A stretch of 64,000 bases of DNA from Lysinibacillus macroides. Its GTDB lineage: Bacteria; Bacillota; Bacilli; Bacillales_A; Planococcaceae. Under the pieces are notes generated by a model. That model searched no databases. It had not been told where the DNA came from and saw only the letters and a list, made by a program, of their open reading frames with translations. This document shows, one piece after another, positions 10,134-20,344 of the stretch. Both the position numbers and the translations under genes were made by a program. Location of the stretch: positions 62,001-126,000 of the forward strand of contig NZ_LGCI01000002.1 of NCBI RefSeq assembly GCF_001281525.1. Reading direction: 5' to 3'. How positions within the stretch are numbered: the stretch's first letter is position 1; every line of letters starts with the position of its first letter.

Positions 10134-11171
10134 TTATGCTGAATACCACTTTCCTCCAGAGGCTTTTTCAAGTCTATTCATAATAGCAGCCCCGACCCCT
10201 TCGGTTGAAGTTGCTGTAGCTAGTATAATGGTAGCTGTTGTTTTATCACATGCTCTTAGGGCATTGTACAAGGTAGCTCCCATCTCTTTCTGGCTTCCAG
10301 CTTCCCCCACTGAAAAGTAAAAATCAGCCTTGCTCATATGAAAATTAGCAGGTGCAAGTAATGCAACGTTATGCCCCTCACGCTGCAATTGCTGAACAGC
10401 TTTATTAACACTCTCCTCACAACAGTCAATTAAAAATACAGGCGCATTTGGTGCATAATGTGTATATTTCATGCCTGGTGCCTTTGGCGTTATATCCAAT
10501 TTTTGTTCTATTTGTGTTGGCTGTATAACAGATCCTATTTTAGTCTCTAGCATTTCCTTTGTAATGCCGCCTGGACGTAAAATAACAGGAGGCTCCTGTG
10601 TCACATCTAACACTGTGGACTCAAGTCCTATTCCTGTAGAGCCTCCATCTAAAATATAAGGTATGTATCCAGCCAAATCATCTTTTACATGGACTGCCTC
10701 AGTAGGGCTTGGCTTCCCACTACGATTAGCACTCGGTGCAGCAAGTGGCTTTTTTAGCTGCTGTAATAGGGCAAGTGCAACAGGATGATTTGGCATTCGT
10801 ATACCAACTGTTGATAAGCCAGCCGTAACACTTTGAGCCAATACATTTGGTTTAACCGGCATGATGAGCGTTAGTGGACCCGGCCAAAATAAATCCATAC
10901 ATTGCTTCGCCACTTTAGAAATATCAGCTACATACAGTGCCACTTCTTCTTTTGTACCAATATGGACAATTAAAGGATTATCCGAAGGACGGCCCTTCGC
11001 TTCAAATATCTTTTTCACGGCTGAATCATTTGTGGCAACAGCACCTAAACCATAAACCGTTTCTGTTGGAAATGCCACGACCTCTCCTGCATTTAAGATA
11101 TCCACAGCTTGTGCATAATTAATCTGACTATTCACATTACTGTCCACAACCTTACAAACGGTTTTCATCAT
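10134..11171 (-). CDS. ywlC: L-threonylcarbamoyladenylate synthase
   Basis: 345-residue Sua5-type enzyme that makes threonylcarbamoyl-AMP for the t6A37 modification of ANN-decoding tRNAs. The YrdC domain occupies about residues 15-200, with PTETVYGLGA, KGRP, NPLIVH and SANRSG; a linker and C-terminal Sua5 domain follow, distinguishing it from short TsaC. Two adjacent ATGs follow AAGGAAGG; the second has slightly better spacing. It follows spoIIR, as in B. subtilis. Confidence 0.94.
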   Translation of the reverse strand: MMKTVCKVVDSNVNSQINYAQAVDILNAGEVVAFPTETVYGLGAVATNDSAVKKIFEAKGRPSDNPLIVHIGTKEEVALYVADISKVAKQCMDLFWPGPLTLIMPVKPNVLAQSVTAGLSTVGIRMPNHPVALALLQQLKKPLAAPSANRSGKPSPTEAVHVKDDLAGYIPYILDGGSTGIGLESTVLDVTQEPPVILRPGGITKEMLETKIGSVIQPTQIEQKLDITPKAPGMKYTHYAPNAPVFLIDCCEESVNKAVQQLQREGHNVALLAPANFHMSKADFYFSVGEAGSQKEMGATLYNALRACDKTTATIILATATSTEGVGAAIMNRLEKASGGKWYSA

Positions 11172-11269
11172 TAAAACCTTCCTTCAATTATTCATTTTTA
11201 CTGAATTATCCACATATTGTTTATAACTTAGAAAAAATTGTGTATAAGTTATCTGAATTTGTGCACAAT

Positions 11270-11857
11270 TCATGCAAAAAGCCCTTTAATCCATTCCCAT
11301 ACAAAGAATGTTACTTGTTCTTTTTCTTCTGGCTCCTCTTTTACCTCTTCTTTCTCAGGCTCACAGATAGAAGGGAAAATACTACACCACCAGTTATCCC
11401 CACGCGCATCACCGATCTTCACAACAATCGATTGATAGACATTTTGTGGATAAAGTACAGCACCTTGTCTTTTTGGTGGGAATAAGTTATCCCCGAGTAC
11501 AACCTGTGTATCCATTTGTGGATAACTTTCGCTTAATTCTGTTTCTATTTGTTGCTTTAACGAAAGGATTTGCTCATTTTGGATTATTCCAGCAGCAGTA
11601 ACTTGTGTAAAATAGGGCTTTAGCTCTTTGACAAGTTGCTCCTTTTCTTGCTGATCCTGTGCTGTATTACTATTGGCAATCACACGTATACGAAAATCCT
11701 CTTCTTGCACCTGATTCATAGTTGCCTTTGCATACCCTATAAATGTTGGAATATATAAAATACATAATTGTAAAGTAATCGCAATTACTACTAGTCTAGC
11801 AAAAGCTAAAAAGATATGTTGTTTCGGTAATCTTTTAATCTTGTATTCATTTAACAT
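11270..11857 (-). CDS. spoIIR: Stage II sporulation protein R
   Basis: 195-residue forespore signalling protein that triggers SpoIIGA to process pro-sigma-E in the mother cell. One N-terminal membrane/signal segment (about 15-42) is followed by the conserved FRIRVIANSN and GDARGDNWWC motifs. The C-terminus carries a Glu-rich stretch and a short hydrophobic tail (WEWIKGLFA). ATG follows AAGGAGGG. It sits between prmC and ywlC as in B. subtilis and is preceded by a strong sigma-F-type promoter, fitting forespore expression. Confidence 0.93.
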   Translation of the reverse strand: MLNEYKIKRLPKQHIFLAFARLVVIAITLQLCILYIPTFIGYAKATMNQVQEEDFRIRVIANSNTAQDQQEKEQLVKELKPYFTQVTAAGIIQNEQILSLKQQIETELSESYPQMDTQVVLGDNLFPPKRQGAVLYPQNVYQSIVVKIGDARGDNWWCSIFPSICEPEKEEVKEEPEEKEQVTFFVWEWIKGLFA

Positions 11858-11877
11858 AAAAATCCCTCCTTGCTCAA

Positions 11878-11907
11878 CATTGTTGGCAAGTTCAAGATAC
11901 TTTATAC
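11878..11907 (-). promoter_or_regulatory. Sigma-F promoter of spoIIR (predicted)
   Basis: GTATA (11903-11907), a 15-base spacer and GCCAACAATG (11878-11887) fit the sigma-F consensus GyATA-N15-GGnnAnAnTw except at two weak positions. The -35 overlaps the prmC stop codon; predicted initiation falls about 14 bases before the spoIIR ATG. Confidence 0.6.
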
Positions 11908-12762
11908 ATGAATCTCACAAAAAATCATTCGAGGTTTACCATTAATATCTTTTTCTATGGAAATTGTAGCCTGCGGAAAACTATCACGAAAGAATTTAGC
12001 TACTTTTTCTCCCTGTGTATAACCGATCTCTAGCCCAATCAGTGCTGGCCTATTCATATAAGCAGGTAATTGCTCAGCTAATTTTCGGTATAAACTCAGC
12101 CCCTCCTCCTCAGCAAATAGCGCACTATGTGGCTCATGCTCTAGGACAACACTGGACATTTCTTGCGCCTCATCAAAAGCGATATACGGAGGATTCGATA
12201 AAACAATATCAAATTTCTCCCCAGCAAGTGGGGCTGTTAAATCACCCAACCTACAATCAATATTTGCCTCTAATCTTTGAGCATTTTTTTGTGCTGTTGC
12301 CAATGCAGCCTTCGATAAATCAGTCGCTACAACTGTTAGTGCTGGACATTCCAGCTTCATTGAAATAGCTATAGCGCCACTACCCGTACCAATATCCGCC
12401 AGCTTCAATGCTTGATGCTGAAATAGCTTATTGATACGAGTAATCGTGCCAAGCACCAGCTCCTCTGTTTCAGGCCGAGGGATTAGTACTGATTCATCAA
12501 CAAAAAAGGAGCGGCCATAAAATTCTTCCATCCCTACACAATATTGTACAGGACGACCACTGACATGTTCTTCGATAAGTGTTGTAAATTTTACTTGCTG
12601 CTCTGCTGTTAATTCATCCTGTAAGTGTAGCATTACCTCTGAATAGCTAGTGCCAAGTATATGTTGCATCACAATGCGGGCTGCTGTTTGCTCACGACCA
12701 TTATCCACTAAAAAAGAAGAAGCCCAGTCAAGGGCCTCCATCACATTTTTATAAGTCATCAT
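11902..12762 (-). CDS. prmC: Release factor glutamine methyltransferase
   Basis: 286-residue SAM-dependent enzyme that methylates the glutamine of the GGQ motif in peptide release factors. The SAM-binding loop [11 protein letters not shown] (about 122-132) and the substrate-glutamine motif NPPY (190-193) are present. It overlaps prfA by 14 bases, coupling the enzyme with its substrate. Two ATGs in tandem make the exact start uncertain by one codon. Confidence 0.95.
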   Translation of the reverse strand: MMTYKNVMEALDWASSFLVDNGREQTAARIVMQHILGTSYSEVMLHLQDELTAEQQVKFTTLIEEHVSGRPVQYCVGMEEFYGRSFFVDESVLIPRPETEELVLGTITRINKLFQHQALKLADIGTGSGAIAISMKLECPALTVVATDLSKAALATAQKNAQRLEANIDCRLGDLTAPLAGEKFDIVLSNPPYIAFDEAQEMSSVVLEHEPHSALFAEEEGLSLYRKLAEQLPAYMNRPALIGLEIGYTQGEKVAKFFRDSFPQATISIEKDINGKPRMIFCEIHV

Positions 12763-13825
12763 TTAAGCGCTCTAACTTCGATGCTTGCTCTTCTAACATA
12801 AGCGCATCAATAATTTCGTCCAATCTACCCTCGACGATTTGATCTAGCTTTTGAATCGTTAAACCAATACGGTGGTCAGTTACACGATTTTGTGGATAAT
12901 TATATGTGCGAATACGCTCAGAGCGATCGCCAGAGCCAACAGCAGATTTACGTGTAGCATCAATTTCTTTTTGTGCCTCCTGCATATACATATCTGCAAC
13001 ACGCGCACGTAAAATTTTCATGGCTTTTTCACGGTTTTTAATTTGTGAGCGTTCATCCTGCATCGACACCACAACACCTGTTGGTAAATGGGTCATACGA
13101 ACAGCCGACATCGTTGTATTAACAGATTGACCACCCGCACCAGATGATGCAAATGTATCTACACGGATATCTTTTTCATGGATTTCAACATCTACTTCCT
13201 CAACTTCAGGTAAGCAAGCCACTGTTGCTGTTGATGTATGAATTCGGCCTTGTGATTCTGTAGCAGGCACACGCTGTACACGGTGTGCACCGTTTTCATA
13301 TTTAAACTTTGAATAGGCTCCTTGTCCGTTAATCATAAAGATTACTTCTTTATAGCCGCCCATTGGGTTTGGTGTCGCTTCCATAATATCAATTTTCCAG
13401 CCTTGCGTTTCTGCATAGCGAGAGTACATACGGAACAAGTCACCTGCAAAAATATTGGCCTCGTCACCACCAGCTGCGCCACGGATTTCCATAATAACGT
13501 TTTTATTATCGTTTGGATCTTTTGGGATCAGTAGAATACGTAAACGTTCTTCTAATTCTTCCTGTTGGGCTTTTAGTAGGTTAAACTCTTCTTTGACCAT
13601 TTCATGCATATCAGGGTCTTTTTCACTATCTAGCATTTCACGTGTATCTGCTAACTGTTCTTTGACACTTTTATATTCACGATAACTATCCACAGTTTCT
13701 TGGATATCCGATTGTTCTTTAGAATATTCACGTAATTTTTTACTATCATTCACAATATCTGGATCACTTAAAAGCTCCGTTAGCCTTTCATAGCGATCCT
13801 CCACTGCTTGTAATCGATCAAACAT
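12749..13825 (-). CDS. prfA: Peptide chain release factor 1
   Basis: 358-residue RF1, which reads UAA and UAG. The codon-recognition tripeptide PAT is at 187-189 and the catalytic GGQ at 231-233; RF2 would have SPF instead. ATG 13823-13825 is preferred to the GTG nine bases upstream because GAGG then lies eight bases before it and the protein starts [13 protein letters not shown] like B. subtilis RF1. It overlaps prmC. Confidence 0.97.
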   Translation of the reverse strand: MFDRLQAVEDRYERLTELLSDPDIVNDSKKLREYSKEQSDIQETVDSYREYKSVKEQLADTREMLDSEKDPDMHEMVKEEFNLLKAQQEELEERLRILLIPKDPNDNKNVIMEIRGAAGGDEANIFAGDLFRMYSRYAETQGWKIDIMEATPNPMGGYKEVIFMINGQGAYSKFKYENGAHRVQRVPATESQGRIHTSTATVACLPEVEEVDVEIHEKDIRVDTFASSGAGGQSVNTTMSAVRMTHLPTGVVVSMQDERSQIKNREKAMKILRARVADMYMQEAQKEIDATRKSAVGSGDRSERIRTYNYPQNRVTDHRIGLTIQKLDQIVEGRLDEIIDALMLEEQASKLERLNDDL

Positions 13826-13986
13826 GGATTTCACCTCTATTTAGTTTTTTAGATATTTCTTCTTTTCACTATTTACGAATAAAGAAATTTTCAATCAAAA
13901 TTTCACGCAAGCATCATAAATATTGATATATTTCCCCTACTTAGTATAAGAAAAATTTTGCATGTATGCTACTTTTTCTTGTTGCA

Positions 13987-14559
13987 TTAGAGGGGTGGAT
14001 TGGCGTGGCATTTACGACATACTGGATAATAAGCATCATTGCCGCCAATTTGAATTTGATCGCCTGTATAAACAGGCTTCCCTCTTTCGTCTACTCGTAA
14101 ATTCATAGTTGCTTTTTTATGACAGAACCAGCAAATGGTTTTCATTTCTTCAATTTTATCTGCATATGTAAGCATATACTGGCTGCCTTCAAATAGCTCA
14201 TTTTGAAAATCATTTTTTAAGCCAAAGCCCATTACAGGAATGGCTAATTGATCCACAATATTTGCAAGCTGTAAAACATGTGCCTTTTTTAAAAATTGAA
14301 CTTCATCTACAAGCACACAATACGGCTTCACCGCATTGTTTTTCACTAGCTCGAAAATATTTGTATCTGCATAAACAGGAATAGCCTCCTGTCGTAAACC
14401 TACTCGACTGGAAACAAAACCGACTTCGTCCCGTGTATCTAAACCTGAAGTAAACATCATTACCGGCTTTTTTTGCTCTTCATAATTATGGGCAACTTTT
14501 AAAATTTCTATTGATTTACCACTATTCATTGCACCGTGTTTAAAATAAAGCTGTGCCAT
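13987..14559 (-). CDS. tdk: Thymidine kinase (type II)
   Basis: 190-residue salvage kinase. The P-loop is HGAMNSGKS near the N-terminus, DEVQF is the Walker B segment, and a zinc lasso is formed by CWFC and CRKC near the C-terminus. ATG 14557-14559 is chosen over an upstream in-frame ATG because GGGGAG lies eight bases before it. It lies between prfA and rpmE as in other bacilli. Confidence 0.96.
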   Translation of the reverse strand: MAQLYFKHGAMNSGKSIEILKVAHNYEEQKKPVMMFTSGLDTRDEVGFVSSRVGLRQEAIPVYADTNIFELVKNNAVKPYCVLVDEVQFLKKAHVLQLANIVDQLAIPVMGFGLKNDFQNELFEGSQYMLTYADKIEEMKTICWFCHKKATMNLRVDERGKPVYTGDQIQIGGNDAYYPVCRKCHANPPL

Positions 14560-14621
14560 TTTGTCTTCTCCCCTTCTTTTCATTACGCTAGATTCTGAAA
14601 AGACTATTATTCCATATACTG

Positions 14622-14655
14622 AAAAAAATACCTGCCAAGCACATGCTTGGCAGGT
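14622..14655 (-). terminator. Intrinsic terminator of rpmE
   Basis: Perfect 11-bp stem ACCTGCCAAGC/GCTTGGCAGGT with a 4-base loop, then ATTTTTTTC on the minus strand. Confidence 0.9.
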
Positions 14656-14667
14656 ATTAAACTAACA

Positions 14668-14871
14668 TTAGTTTTTAAGACCGTATTTTTTGTTGAAACG
14701 ATCCACGCGACCATCAGCAGACGCGAATTTTTGACGGCCAGTATAGAATGGGTGACATTCGTTGCAGAACTCGACAACAATGTTTTCTTTTACTGAACCC
14801 GTTTTGAAAGTGTTCCCACAAGAGCAAGTTACTGTTGCTTCTTTGTAGTCTGGATGAATTCCTTGTTTCAT
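14668..14871 (-). CDS. rpmE: Ribosomal protein L31 (zinc-binding type A)
   Basis: 67-residue 50S protein. Cys16, Cys18 and the CNEC pair form the zinc site, so this is the C+ form replaced by the zinc-free paralogue under zinc limitation in bacilli. The sequence [20 protein letters not shown] is nearly invariant. A long leader with a strong promoter precedes it. Confidence 0.97.
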   Translation of the reverse strand: MKQGIHPDYKEATVTCSCGNTFKTGSVKENIVVEFCNECHPFYTGRQKFASADGRVDRFNKKYGLKN

Positions 14872-15040
14872 ATTCGTTTTCTCCTCCCGCCCTGAACCAT
14901 CTGGAACAGAGTATTCTCGAACTGTACCTTACATAGCCCGAATATGCCGATCACAAAATTGTATCGGAAGTGGAATGTCAGCTATATATGTACACGTTGC
15001 ATACCTACGAAGTATAGCATAGATATCTTAGCTTTTTCAA
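14872..15040 (-). promoter_or_regulatory. rpmE promoter and structured leader
   Basis: TTGAAA (15035-15040), an 18-base spacer and TATACT (15011-15016) with an extended TG form a strong promoter. The resulting leader of about 130 bases contains a hairpin CCGATACAA/TTGTGATCGG (14947-14967, one bulge) and ends in GGGAGGAG before the ATG. Ribosomal-protein leaders upstream of rpmE have been proposed in several bacterial groups; an autoregulatory role here is inference. Confidence 0.55.
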
Positions 15041-15073
15041 GTAGAAACTATCAAAATCGGCACCATGCAAAAT

Positions 15074-16108
15074 TTATTCCTTTAATCGTGCTAATAAATA
15101 TAAGAAATATGGAGCACCTAATACAGCAACAACAATCCCAGCTGGAATTTCTGATGGCTCTAAAAGAGAACGACCTAATGTATCAGCCATTAATACTAAA
15201 AAGCCTCCTAAAAGTGCTGCGGTTGGTAGTAAAAATTGATGTTTTGCACCAACAAGCTGTCGTGCCAAATGCGGCGCAATAAGCCCAACAAATCCAATAC
15301 CACCGCTTACTGAAACGCTGGCTCCTGCTAAACCAACAGCAGCCGCTAATAGCCAGCGACGTTCTCTTTCAATAGAAGCTCCTAGTCCAATTGCCGTTAA
15401 TTCACCTAAATTTAAAATATTTAATACACGTGATTTTGCATAAACAAATGGTAATAAGATAAGCAGCCATGGTAGCAATGCAAGCACAAATCTCCAATTA
15501 GAGCCCCAAATACTACCCGCTAACCAGGTCGCTACAAATTGATAATTTTCAGGTGTTAGACGTAATGTTAGTACAATCATAGCTGAACTAATACCTGCGG
15601 CAATAGCTACCCCTGTTAATATTAAACGCATCGGTGTAATACCCTCATGCCGTCTATAAGAAAGTGTATAAATAAGGATCGCTGTGAAGCCTGCTCCTAC
15701 AAAGGCAAGCACTGGCAGTAAATAAACAGGTGCTGCTTTCGTAGTTGGAAAAAATGAAATATAGAGCATAACAGCAAGGCCTGCTCCAGCATTAATCCCT
15801 AAAATACCTGGATCTGCTAGGGCATTTTTAGAAATACCTTGTAAAATAGCACCTGAAACAGCTAAGCCCATTCCTACTAGAACGGCAATCACAATACGGG
15901 GAAGTCTGAATTCAAATAATATTAATTGCTGCTGTGCATCACCTTGTCCAAATAATGTGCGAAAAACCTCCATTGGTGTTAATTTAATGACGCCCGTATT
16001 CATACTAATCACAAAGGTGATAACGATTAAAACAAGTAACGTCACAATCGTCACAAAATTTTTCCTTCTTGTCTTTTGCTGACTTGCTGTTAAAAAGCTG
16101 TTACTCAC
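15074..16108 (-). CDS. Siderophore ABC transporter permease (FecCD family)
   Basis: 344-residue FecCD/BtuC-type permease with about nine to ten membrane helices. Typical segments include RLPRIVIAVLVGMGLA, GILGINAGAG and GFVGLIAPHLAR, the last being the coupling-helix region that contacts the ATPase. Start is GTG 16106-16108 with AGGAGG nine bases upstream, overlapping the stop of the preceding permease by four bases. The two permeases probably form a heterodimer. Iron-siderophore specificity comes from Fur boxes and the linked binding protein; the exact siderophore is unknown. Confidence 0.92.
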   Translation of the reverse strand: MSNSFLTASQQKTRRKNFVTIVTLLVLIVITFVISMNTGVIKLTPMEVFRTLFGQGDAQQQLILFEFRLPRIVIAVLVGMGLAVSGAILQGISKNALADPGILGINAGAGLAVMLYISFFPTTKAAPVYLLPVLAFVGAGFTAILIYTLSYRRHEGITPMRLILTGVAIAAGISSAMIVLTLRLTPENYQFVATWLAGSIWGSNWRFVLALLPWLLILLPFVYAKSRVLNILNLGELTAIGLGASIERERRWLLAAAVGLAGASVSVSGGIGFVGLIAPHLARQLVGAKHQFLLPTAALLGGFLVLMADTLGRSLLEPSEIPAGIVVAVLGAPYFLYLLARLKE

Positions 16109-17157
16109 AGTTCTTTTCCTCCTTTACGTGCTAAATAGAGGAAGAACGGCACACCGATAAAGGCAATTAACGCACCAATTGGCGTTTCATATGGCGGATT
16201 AATAATGCGTGCTACAAAATCCGCTAACACCACAAGCAATGCTCCATAGATCAGCGAACATGGGATAATCCAACGATAATCATGACCAACTATGTATCTC
16301 GCTAAATGAGGAATAATTAACCCGACAAAGCCAACAGCACCAACAACTGAAACTGCTGCCCCTGCTAAAATTAAAACAATGATCATTCCCCATATCTTTA
16401 CGACACCAATACGCTGCCCAAGCCCAATGGCAATCTCCTCACCTAAGCTTAGCAACGTGATAGAACGCGATAAAATAATAGCACCAATCATCGCAACTAG
16501 TATCCAAGGTGATAATATTTGCAGATGGCTCCATTTTGTCCCCGAAACACCGCCTGCATACCAAAATGCTAGGTCTTGCCCAATACGATAGTACAAGGCA
16601 AGTCCTTCACCTAATGCGCCAAGTAATGCACTAACAGCAGCCCCAGCCAACACAAGACGCATCGGTGTTAAGCCACCTTTAGACAGCGAGCCAATACCGT
16701 ACACGATCACTACACCTAAGCCTGCTCCTACAAAGGACCATAAAATTAAATACATATAAGGCAGACTAGGGAAAAAGGCGAAACAAACAGCTAACATAAA
16801 TGCTGCACCTGCATTCAAGCCGAGTAGCCCTGAATCAGCTAACGGATTACGTGTCATTCCCTGCATAATCGCACCAGCTACTGCAAAGCTTGCTCCAACT
16901 AATGCTGCGCCTAGCACTCGTGGTAAACGAATATCGTGAATAATTTGATGTGTTGTTAATTCAGGTGAGAAATGGATCACTGCTGTCCATACAGTGCCCA
17001 ATGAAATATCTGCTGCCCCAAATGAAATCGATAAGCCAATGGCAAATAGTAATCCAATTACTCCTACAATTAAAGCTACTACTCCACGGATCGGATGAGA
17101 TCGTTTTTGTAGCTCATCTAAATCGTTGAGCCCTCCTACTCCTGTCGACGTAGTCAT
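16105..17157 (-). CDS. Siderophore ABC transporter permease (FecCD family)
   Basis: 350-residue partner permease with the same fold: RLPRVLGAALVGASFA, LLGLNAGAA and GFVGLIIPHLAR are visible. A hydrophilic N-terminal tail of about 27 residues precedes the first helix. It follows the ATPase gene by 43 bases and overlaps the next permease by four. It resembles the FeuB/FeuC and YfiZ/YfhA permease pairs of B. subtilis; orthology to either is not settled. Confidence 0.92.
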   Translation of the reverse strand: MTTSTGVGGLNDLDELQKRSHPIRGVVALIVGVIGLLFAIGLSISFGAADISLGTVWTAVIHFSPELTTHQIIHDIRLPRVLGAALVGASFAVAGAIMQGMTRNPLADSGLLGLNAGAAFMLAVCFAFFPSLPYMYLILWSFVGAGLGVVIVYGIGSLSKGGLTPMRLVLAGAAVSALLGALGEGLALYYRIGQDLAFWYAGGVSGTKWSHLQILSPWILVAMIGAIILSRSITLLSLGEEIAIGLGQRIGVVKIWGMIIVLILAGAAVSVVGAVGFVGLIIPHLARYIVGHDYRWIIPCSLIYGALLVVLADFVARIINPPYETPIGALIAFIGVPFFLYLARKGGKEL

Positions 17158-17200
17158 TCAACTTCCTCCTCATAACTTCTAATTCAAAATGCTAAAAAAT

Positions 17201-17995
17201 TTACTCCTTTATGTCGTACAGCTGGTAAGATAAGCAGATTGGATTTTTACTATATGGACAAACAGCCATTTCTGCATCGATATTGAATACCGTTTGTAAA
17301 TTTTCCTTTGTCATTACTTCTTTTGGGCTACCATTCACCACTAAATTTCCGCCTTTCATGGCCATCATAAAATGAGAGAAGCGTGATGCATGATTCAAAT
17401 CATGCAATACCATAATAATCGTTCGTCCTTCTTCCTTATTAAGCTTTTGTAGCAGCAATAAAATATCAAGCTGATGTGCTAAATCTAAATAAGTTGTTGG
17501 TTCATCCAGTACTAAAATATCTGTGCCTTGAGCTAATGCCATCGCAATCCATACCCTTTGACGCTGTCCACCTGACAAGGCTTCAATTGGTCGATCACTA
17601 AATTCCCTTAATCCCGTAACATCAATCGCCCAATGAATATACTCATAGTCTTCCTTACGCAATGTACCAAACCCTGCTTGGTGAGGGAAACGACCATAGG
17701 ATATCAGCTCAAAAACCGTTAATCCGCCTGGTGCTGTTGCTGTCTGAGGTAAAATCGCCATCCTTTTAGCTACTTCTTTTGTTTTTAATTGATGAATCGC
17801 TTTGCCATCTAAATAAACAGCACCGTTTTGCATTCGTAGTACACGTGCAACCGCTTTTAATAATGTAGATTTACCACATCCATTAGGGCCTATAATTGTG
17901 GAAATTTGTCCCTTTGGAATCTCCACACTTAAATCATTCACGATAAGTGTTGAGGAATAACCAATTGCCACATGATCTATTTCAAGTACTGACAT
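17201..17995 (-). CDS. Siderophore ABC transporter ATP-binding protein
   Basis: 264-residue ATPase of the FhuC/FepC/YusV class. Walker A is GPNGCGKST, the signature LSGGQRQRVWIAMALAQ, Walker B ILVLDEPTTYLDL, and the H-loop VLHDLNHA. It precedes two permease genes and follows the exporter-like gene on the same strand. With the binding lipoprotein at 21405-22400 the genes make a complete importer. Confidence 0.93.
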   Translation of the reverse strand: MSVLEIDHVAIGYSSTLIVNDLSVEIPKGQISTIIGPNGCGKSTLLKAVARVLRMQNGAVYLDGKAIHQLKTKEVAKRMAILPQTATAPGGLTVFELISYGRFPHQAGFGTLRKEDYEYIHWAIDVTGLREFSDRPIEALSGGQRQRVWIAMALAQGTDILVLDEPTTYLDLAHQLDILLLLQKLNKEEGRTIIMVLHDLNHASRFSHFMMAMKGGNLVVNGSPKEVMTKENLQTVFNIDAEMAVCPYSKNPICLSYQLYDIKE

Positions 17996-18029
17996 GTTTA
18001 ACTTCCTTTCATTTTAAGCGTGCTTATTT

Positions 18030-19754
18030 TTATATTTGTAAACCAAATTGAGCTGTATATAAACCATAGTAAGCATTTTTTCTTTCCATTAGCTGTTGAT
18101 GTGTACCCTCTTCAATAATGCCCTTTTTCGATACAACGACAATTCGATCTGCATCCTTAATTGTTGCTAATCGATGGGCAATCACTAATGTTGTGCGACC
18201 AATAGAAAGCTCATTTAATGCTTGTTGAATGGCTTGTTCTGTTTCTGTATCAAGTGCAGATGTTGCCTCATCCAATATTAAAATTTTGGGGTTTTTCAAG
18301 AAAATACGCGCAATCGATAATCGCTGCTTCTGCCCACCTGATAATTTCACACCACGCTCACCTATCAATGTATCCATTCCCTCAGGAAGCGCATGAATAA
18401 CATCGGCTAGTTGTGCACGCTGTGCCGCATACCAAATATCTTCATCACTGGCATTTAAATTACCATAAGCAATATTTTCACGAATGGTCCCATCAAATAA
18501 AAAGACATCTTGTTGGACAATCCCTATATGTGAACGTAAAGATTGAAGTTTAAAATCTCGTATATCAATACCATCAATTTTAATCGAGCCTTCATTGACT
18601 TCATAAAAACGTGGTAACAAACTACAAATAGTCGATTTTCCTGCACCAGATGGCCCCACTAGTGCAACTGTTTCACCAGGATGCACCTTTAAATGTATGT
18701 GATGTAAGGCGCGTTGGTTGTCTGCATAGCCGAACGACACATTTGTAAATGTAATGGCTCCATCAATTTCATCAATAGCCTTTGCATCAGGGCGATCAGC
18801 AATTTCAGGCTCTGTCTCAAGAAATTCAATATAGCGTCTAAAGCCTGCCATGCCTTTTGGGTAGCTTTCAATAAACATATTAATTTTATTAATAGGTCCT
18901 AAGAGAATACCCGATAACAAAATAAAGGCGATAAAATCACCATTTGTTAAATGCCCATTTAATACAAAATAGGCTCCAACAAAAAGTGTAAATAATGATA
19001 AAACCTTTGTCAGAATACCTGAAACGGCTTCATTCCATGCCATCACTTTATAGGAAAAAAGCTTTGTCATTCGGAATCGTTCATTATTGACCTTAAAGCG
19101 TTTAATCTCATGTTCTTCATTGGTAAAGGCTTGGACAACACGAATGCCACTGACATTGTTTTCAACACGCGCATTAAAATCGGCAATATCTCCAAACATT
19201 TGACGAAATGCTTTAGACATTAATTTACCAAAAATAATTGTTAGCACTAAAATAATCGGTACAAGCAGGAAAATAAGGATTGTAAAGGTAGGATCAATAT
19301 AGAACATCACACCAAATGTACCGATAATCGTCATGGCAGCAATAAAGATATCCTCTGGTCCATGGTGAGCCAGTTCACCAATATCCATTAAGTCATTGGT
19401 TAAGCGTGAAACAAGATGCCCTGTTTTATTGTTATCAAAGTAGCGGAAGGATAGCTTTTGTACATGACTAAAAGCCTCCTTCCTCATATCTGTTTCAATA
19501 TTAATTCCCAGCATATGCCCCCAATAGGAAACGATAAAATGGAGAATGGAATTAAAAATATATAAGACAAATAGCAATAAGCTCGCCATAATAATCCACT
19601 TTAATTCCCCATCTGGCAAAATATCATCAATTACCTTATTTAATACCATTGGAAATGCTAGCTCAATTAATGCTACTAATATGGCACAGCTAAAATCTAA
19701 AATAAATAAACCTTTATAGGGCCTATAGTAAGAAAAAAATCGCTGTAGAAGCAT
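18030..19754 (-). CDS. ABC exporter half-transporter (membrane plus ATPase domains)
   Basis: 574-residue type IV ABC half-transporter: six membrane helices (about 1-310) then an ATPase with GPSGAGKST, LSGGQKQRLSIARIFLKN and ILDEATSALD. It belongs to the MdlB/MsbA-like class and should act as a homodimer. It is first in the operon behind a promoter with a Fur box and has a GGAGG site before the ATG. The context suggests siderophore export or handling, comparable to siderophore-linked exporters elsewhere; multidrug export cannot be excluded. Confidence 0.88.
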   Translation of the reverse strand: MLLQRFFSYYRPYKGLFILDFSCAILVALIELAFPMVLNKVIDDILPDGELKWIIMASLLLFVLYIFNSILHFIVSYWGHMLGINIETDMRKEAFSHVQKLSFRYFDNNKTGHLVSRLTNDLMDIGELAHHGPEDIFIAAMTIIGTFGVMFYIDPTFTILIFLLVPIILVLTIIFGKLMSKAFRQMFGDIADFNARVENNVSGIRVVQAFTNEEHEIKRFKVNNERFRMTKLFSYKVMAWNEAVSGILTKVLSLFTLFVGAYFVLNGHLTNGDFIAFILLSGILLGPINKINMFIESYPKGMAGFRRYIEFLETEPEIADRPDAKAIDEIDGAITFTNVSFGYADNQRALHHIHLKVHPGETVALVGPSGAGKSTICSLLPRFYEVNEGSIKIDGIDIRDFKLQSLRSHIGIVQQDVFLFDGTIRENIAYGNLNASDEDIWYAAQRAQLADVIHALPEGMDTLIGERGVKLSGGQKQRLSIARIFLKNPKILILDEATSALDTETEQAIQQALNELSIGRTTLVIAHRLATIKDADRIVVVSKKGIIEEGTHQQLMERKNAYYGLYTAQFGLQI

Positions 19755-19799
19755 GGATGAAACCTCCTAATCCCAGTTATTATTTATTCCACAAACAAT

Positions 19800-19855
19800 T
19801 GAGAATAATTATCATTTTCATTCAAAATATACTACAATTATTCTTCTGAATGCAA
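19800..19855 (-). promoter_or_regulatory. Fur-controlled promoter of the siderophore transport operon
   Basis: TTGCAT (19850-19855), an 18-base spacer and TATATT (19826-19831) form a promoter for the minus-strand operon. Directly downstream TGAGAATAATTATCA (19800-19814) matches the 7-1-7 Fur box TGATAATnATTATCA with one mismatch, placing Fur over the initial transcribed region. Confidence 0.7.
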
Positions 19856-19999
19856 GCTATTCAAAAAGAAACTATTTCACCCATTTTTATTTATCAAAAT
19901 AGTACTTATTGGCAATCATCTTCTGCTTTCATAAAATTTTCACATCCATTTTCTCCAATACCGCCCTACTATATAATTTACTGTTCACTATACTGCAAA

Positions 20000-20014
20000 T
20001 GATTATCGATATCA
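20000..20014. promoter_or_regulatory. Fur-like palindrome
   Basis: TGATTATCGATATCA matches the Fur 7-1-7 box with three mismatches and lies inside a larger imperfect inverted repeat that begins TGCAAATGAT and ends ATCAATTGCA. It could be a Fur or AraC operator. Confidence 0.35.
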
Positions 20015-20329
20015 ATTGCAATTAGAAAATATTAAACAAAATCTATTGCTGAACAAAAAAACGACCTAAGATTTTAGTAGGTAGCCAATTGACCAAAGTC
20101 TCTTCATTGCTTCTTGTTCATTACCTTTAACAATTTAGTTCATGTCACTACTTCTTATAAATTCAACTGTAAGACGAATATTTCCATCTACATGGATAAT
20201 TTTATTTAGCAATACTTACTACTTTCAAAAATATTTATATTTTTAGATAATTTAAGAAACTTTTCTCCCCCATTCATGGACAAAGAAAATGTTGCACAGA
20301 AAACAGACATATGCTTCAATAATTAATAA

Positions 20330-20344
20330 TGATAATCATTATCA
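20330..20344. promoter_or_regulatory. Perfect Fur box upstream of the AraC regulator gene
   Basis: TGATAATCATTATCA is an exact match to the 7-1-7 Fur consensus and lies 138 bases before the regulator start. A matching promoter is not obvious. Confidence 0.75.
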
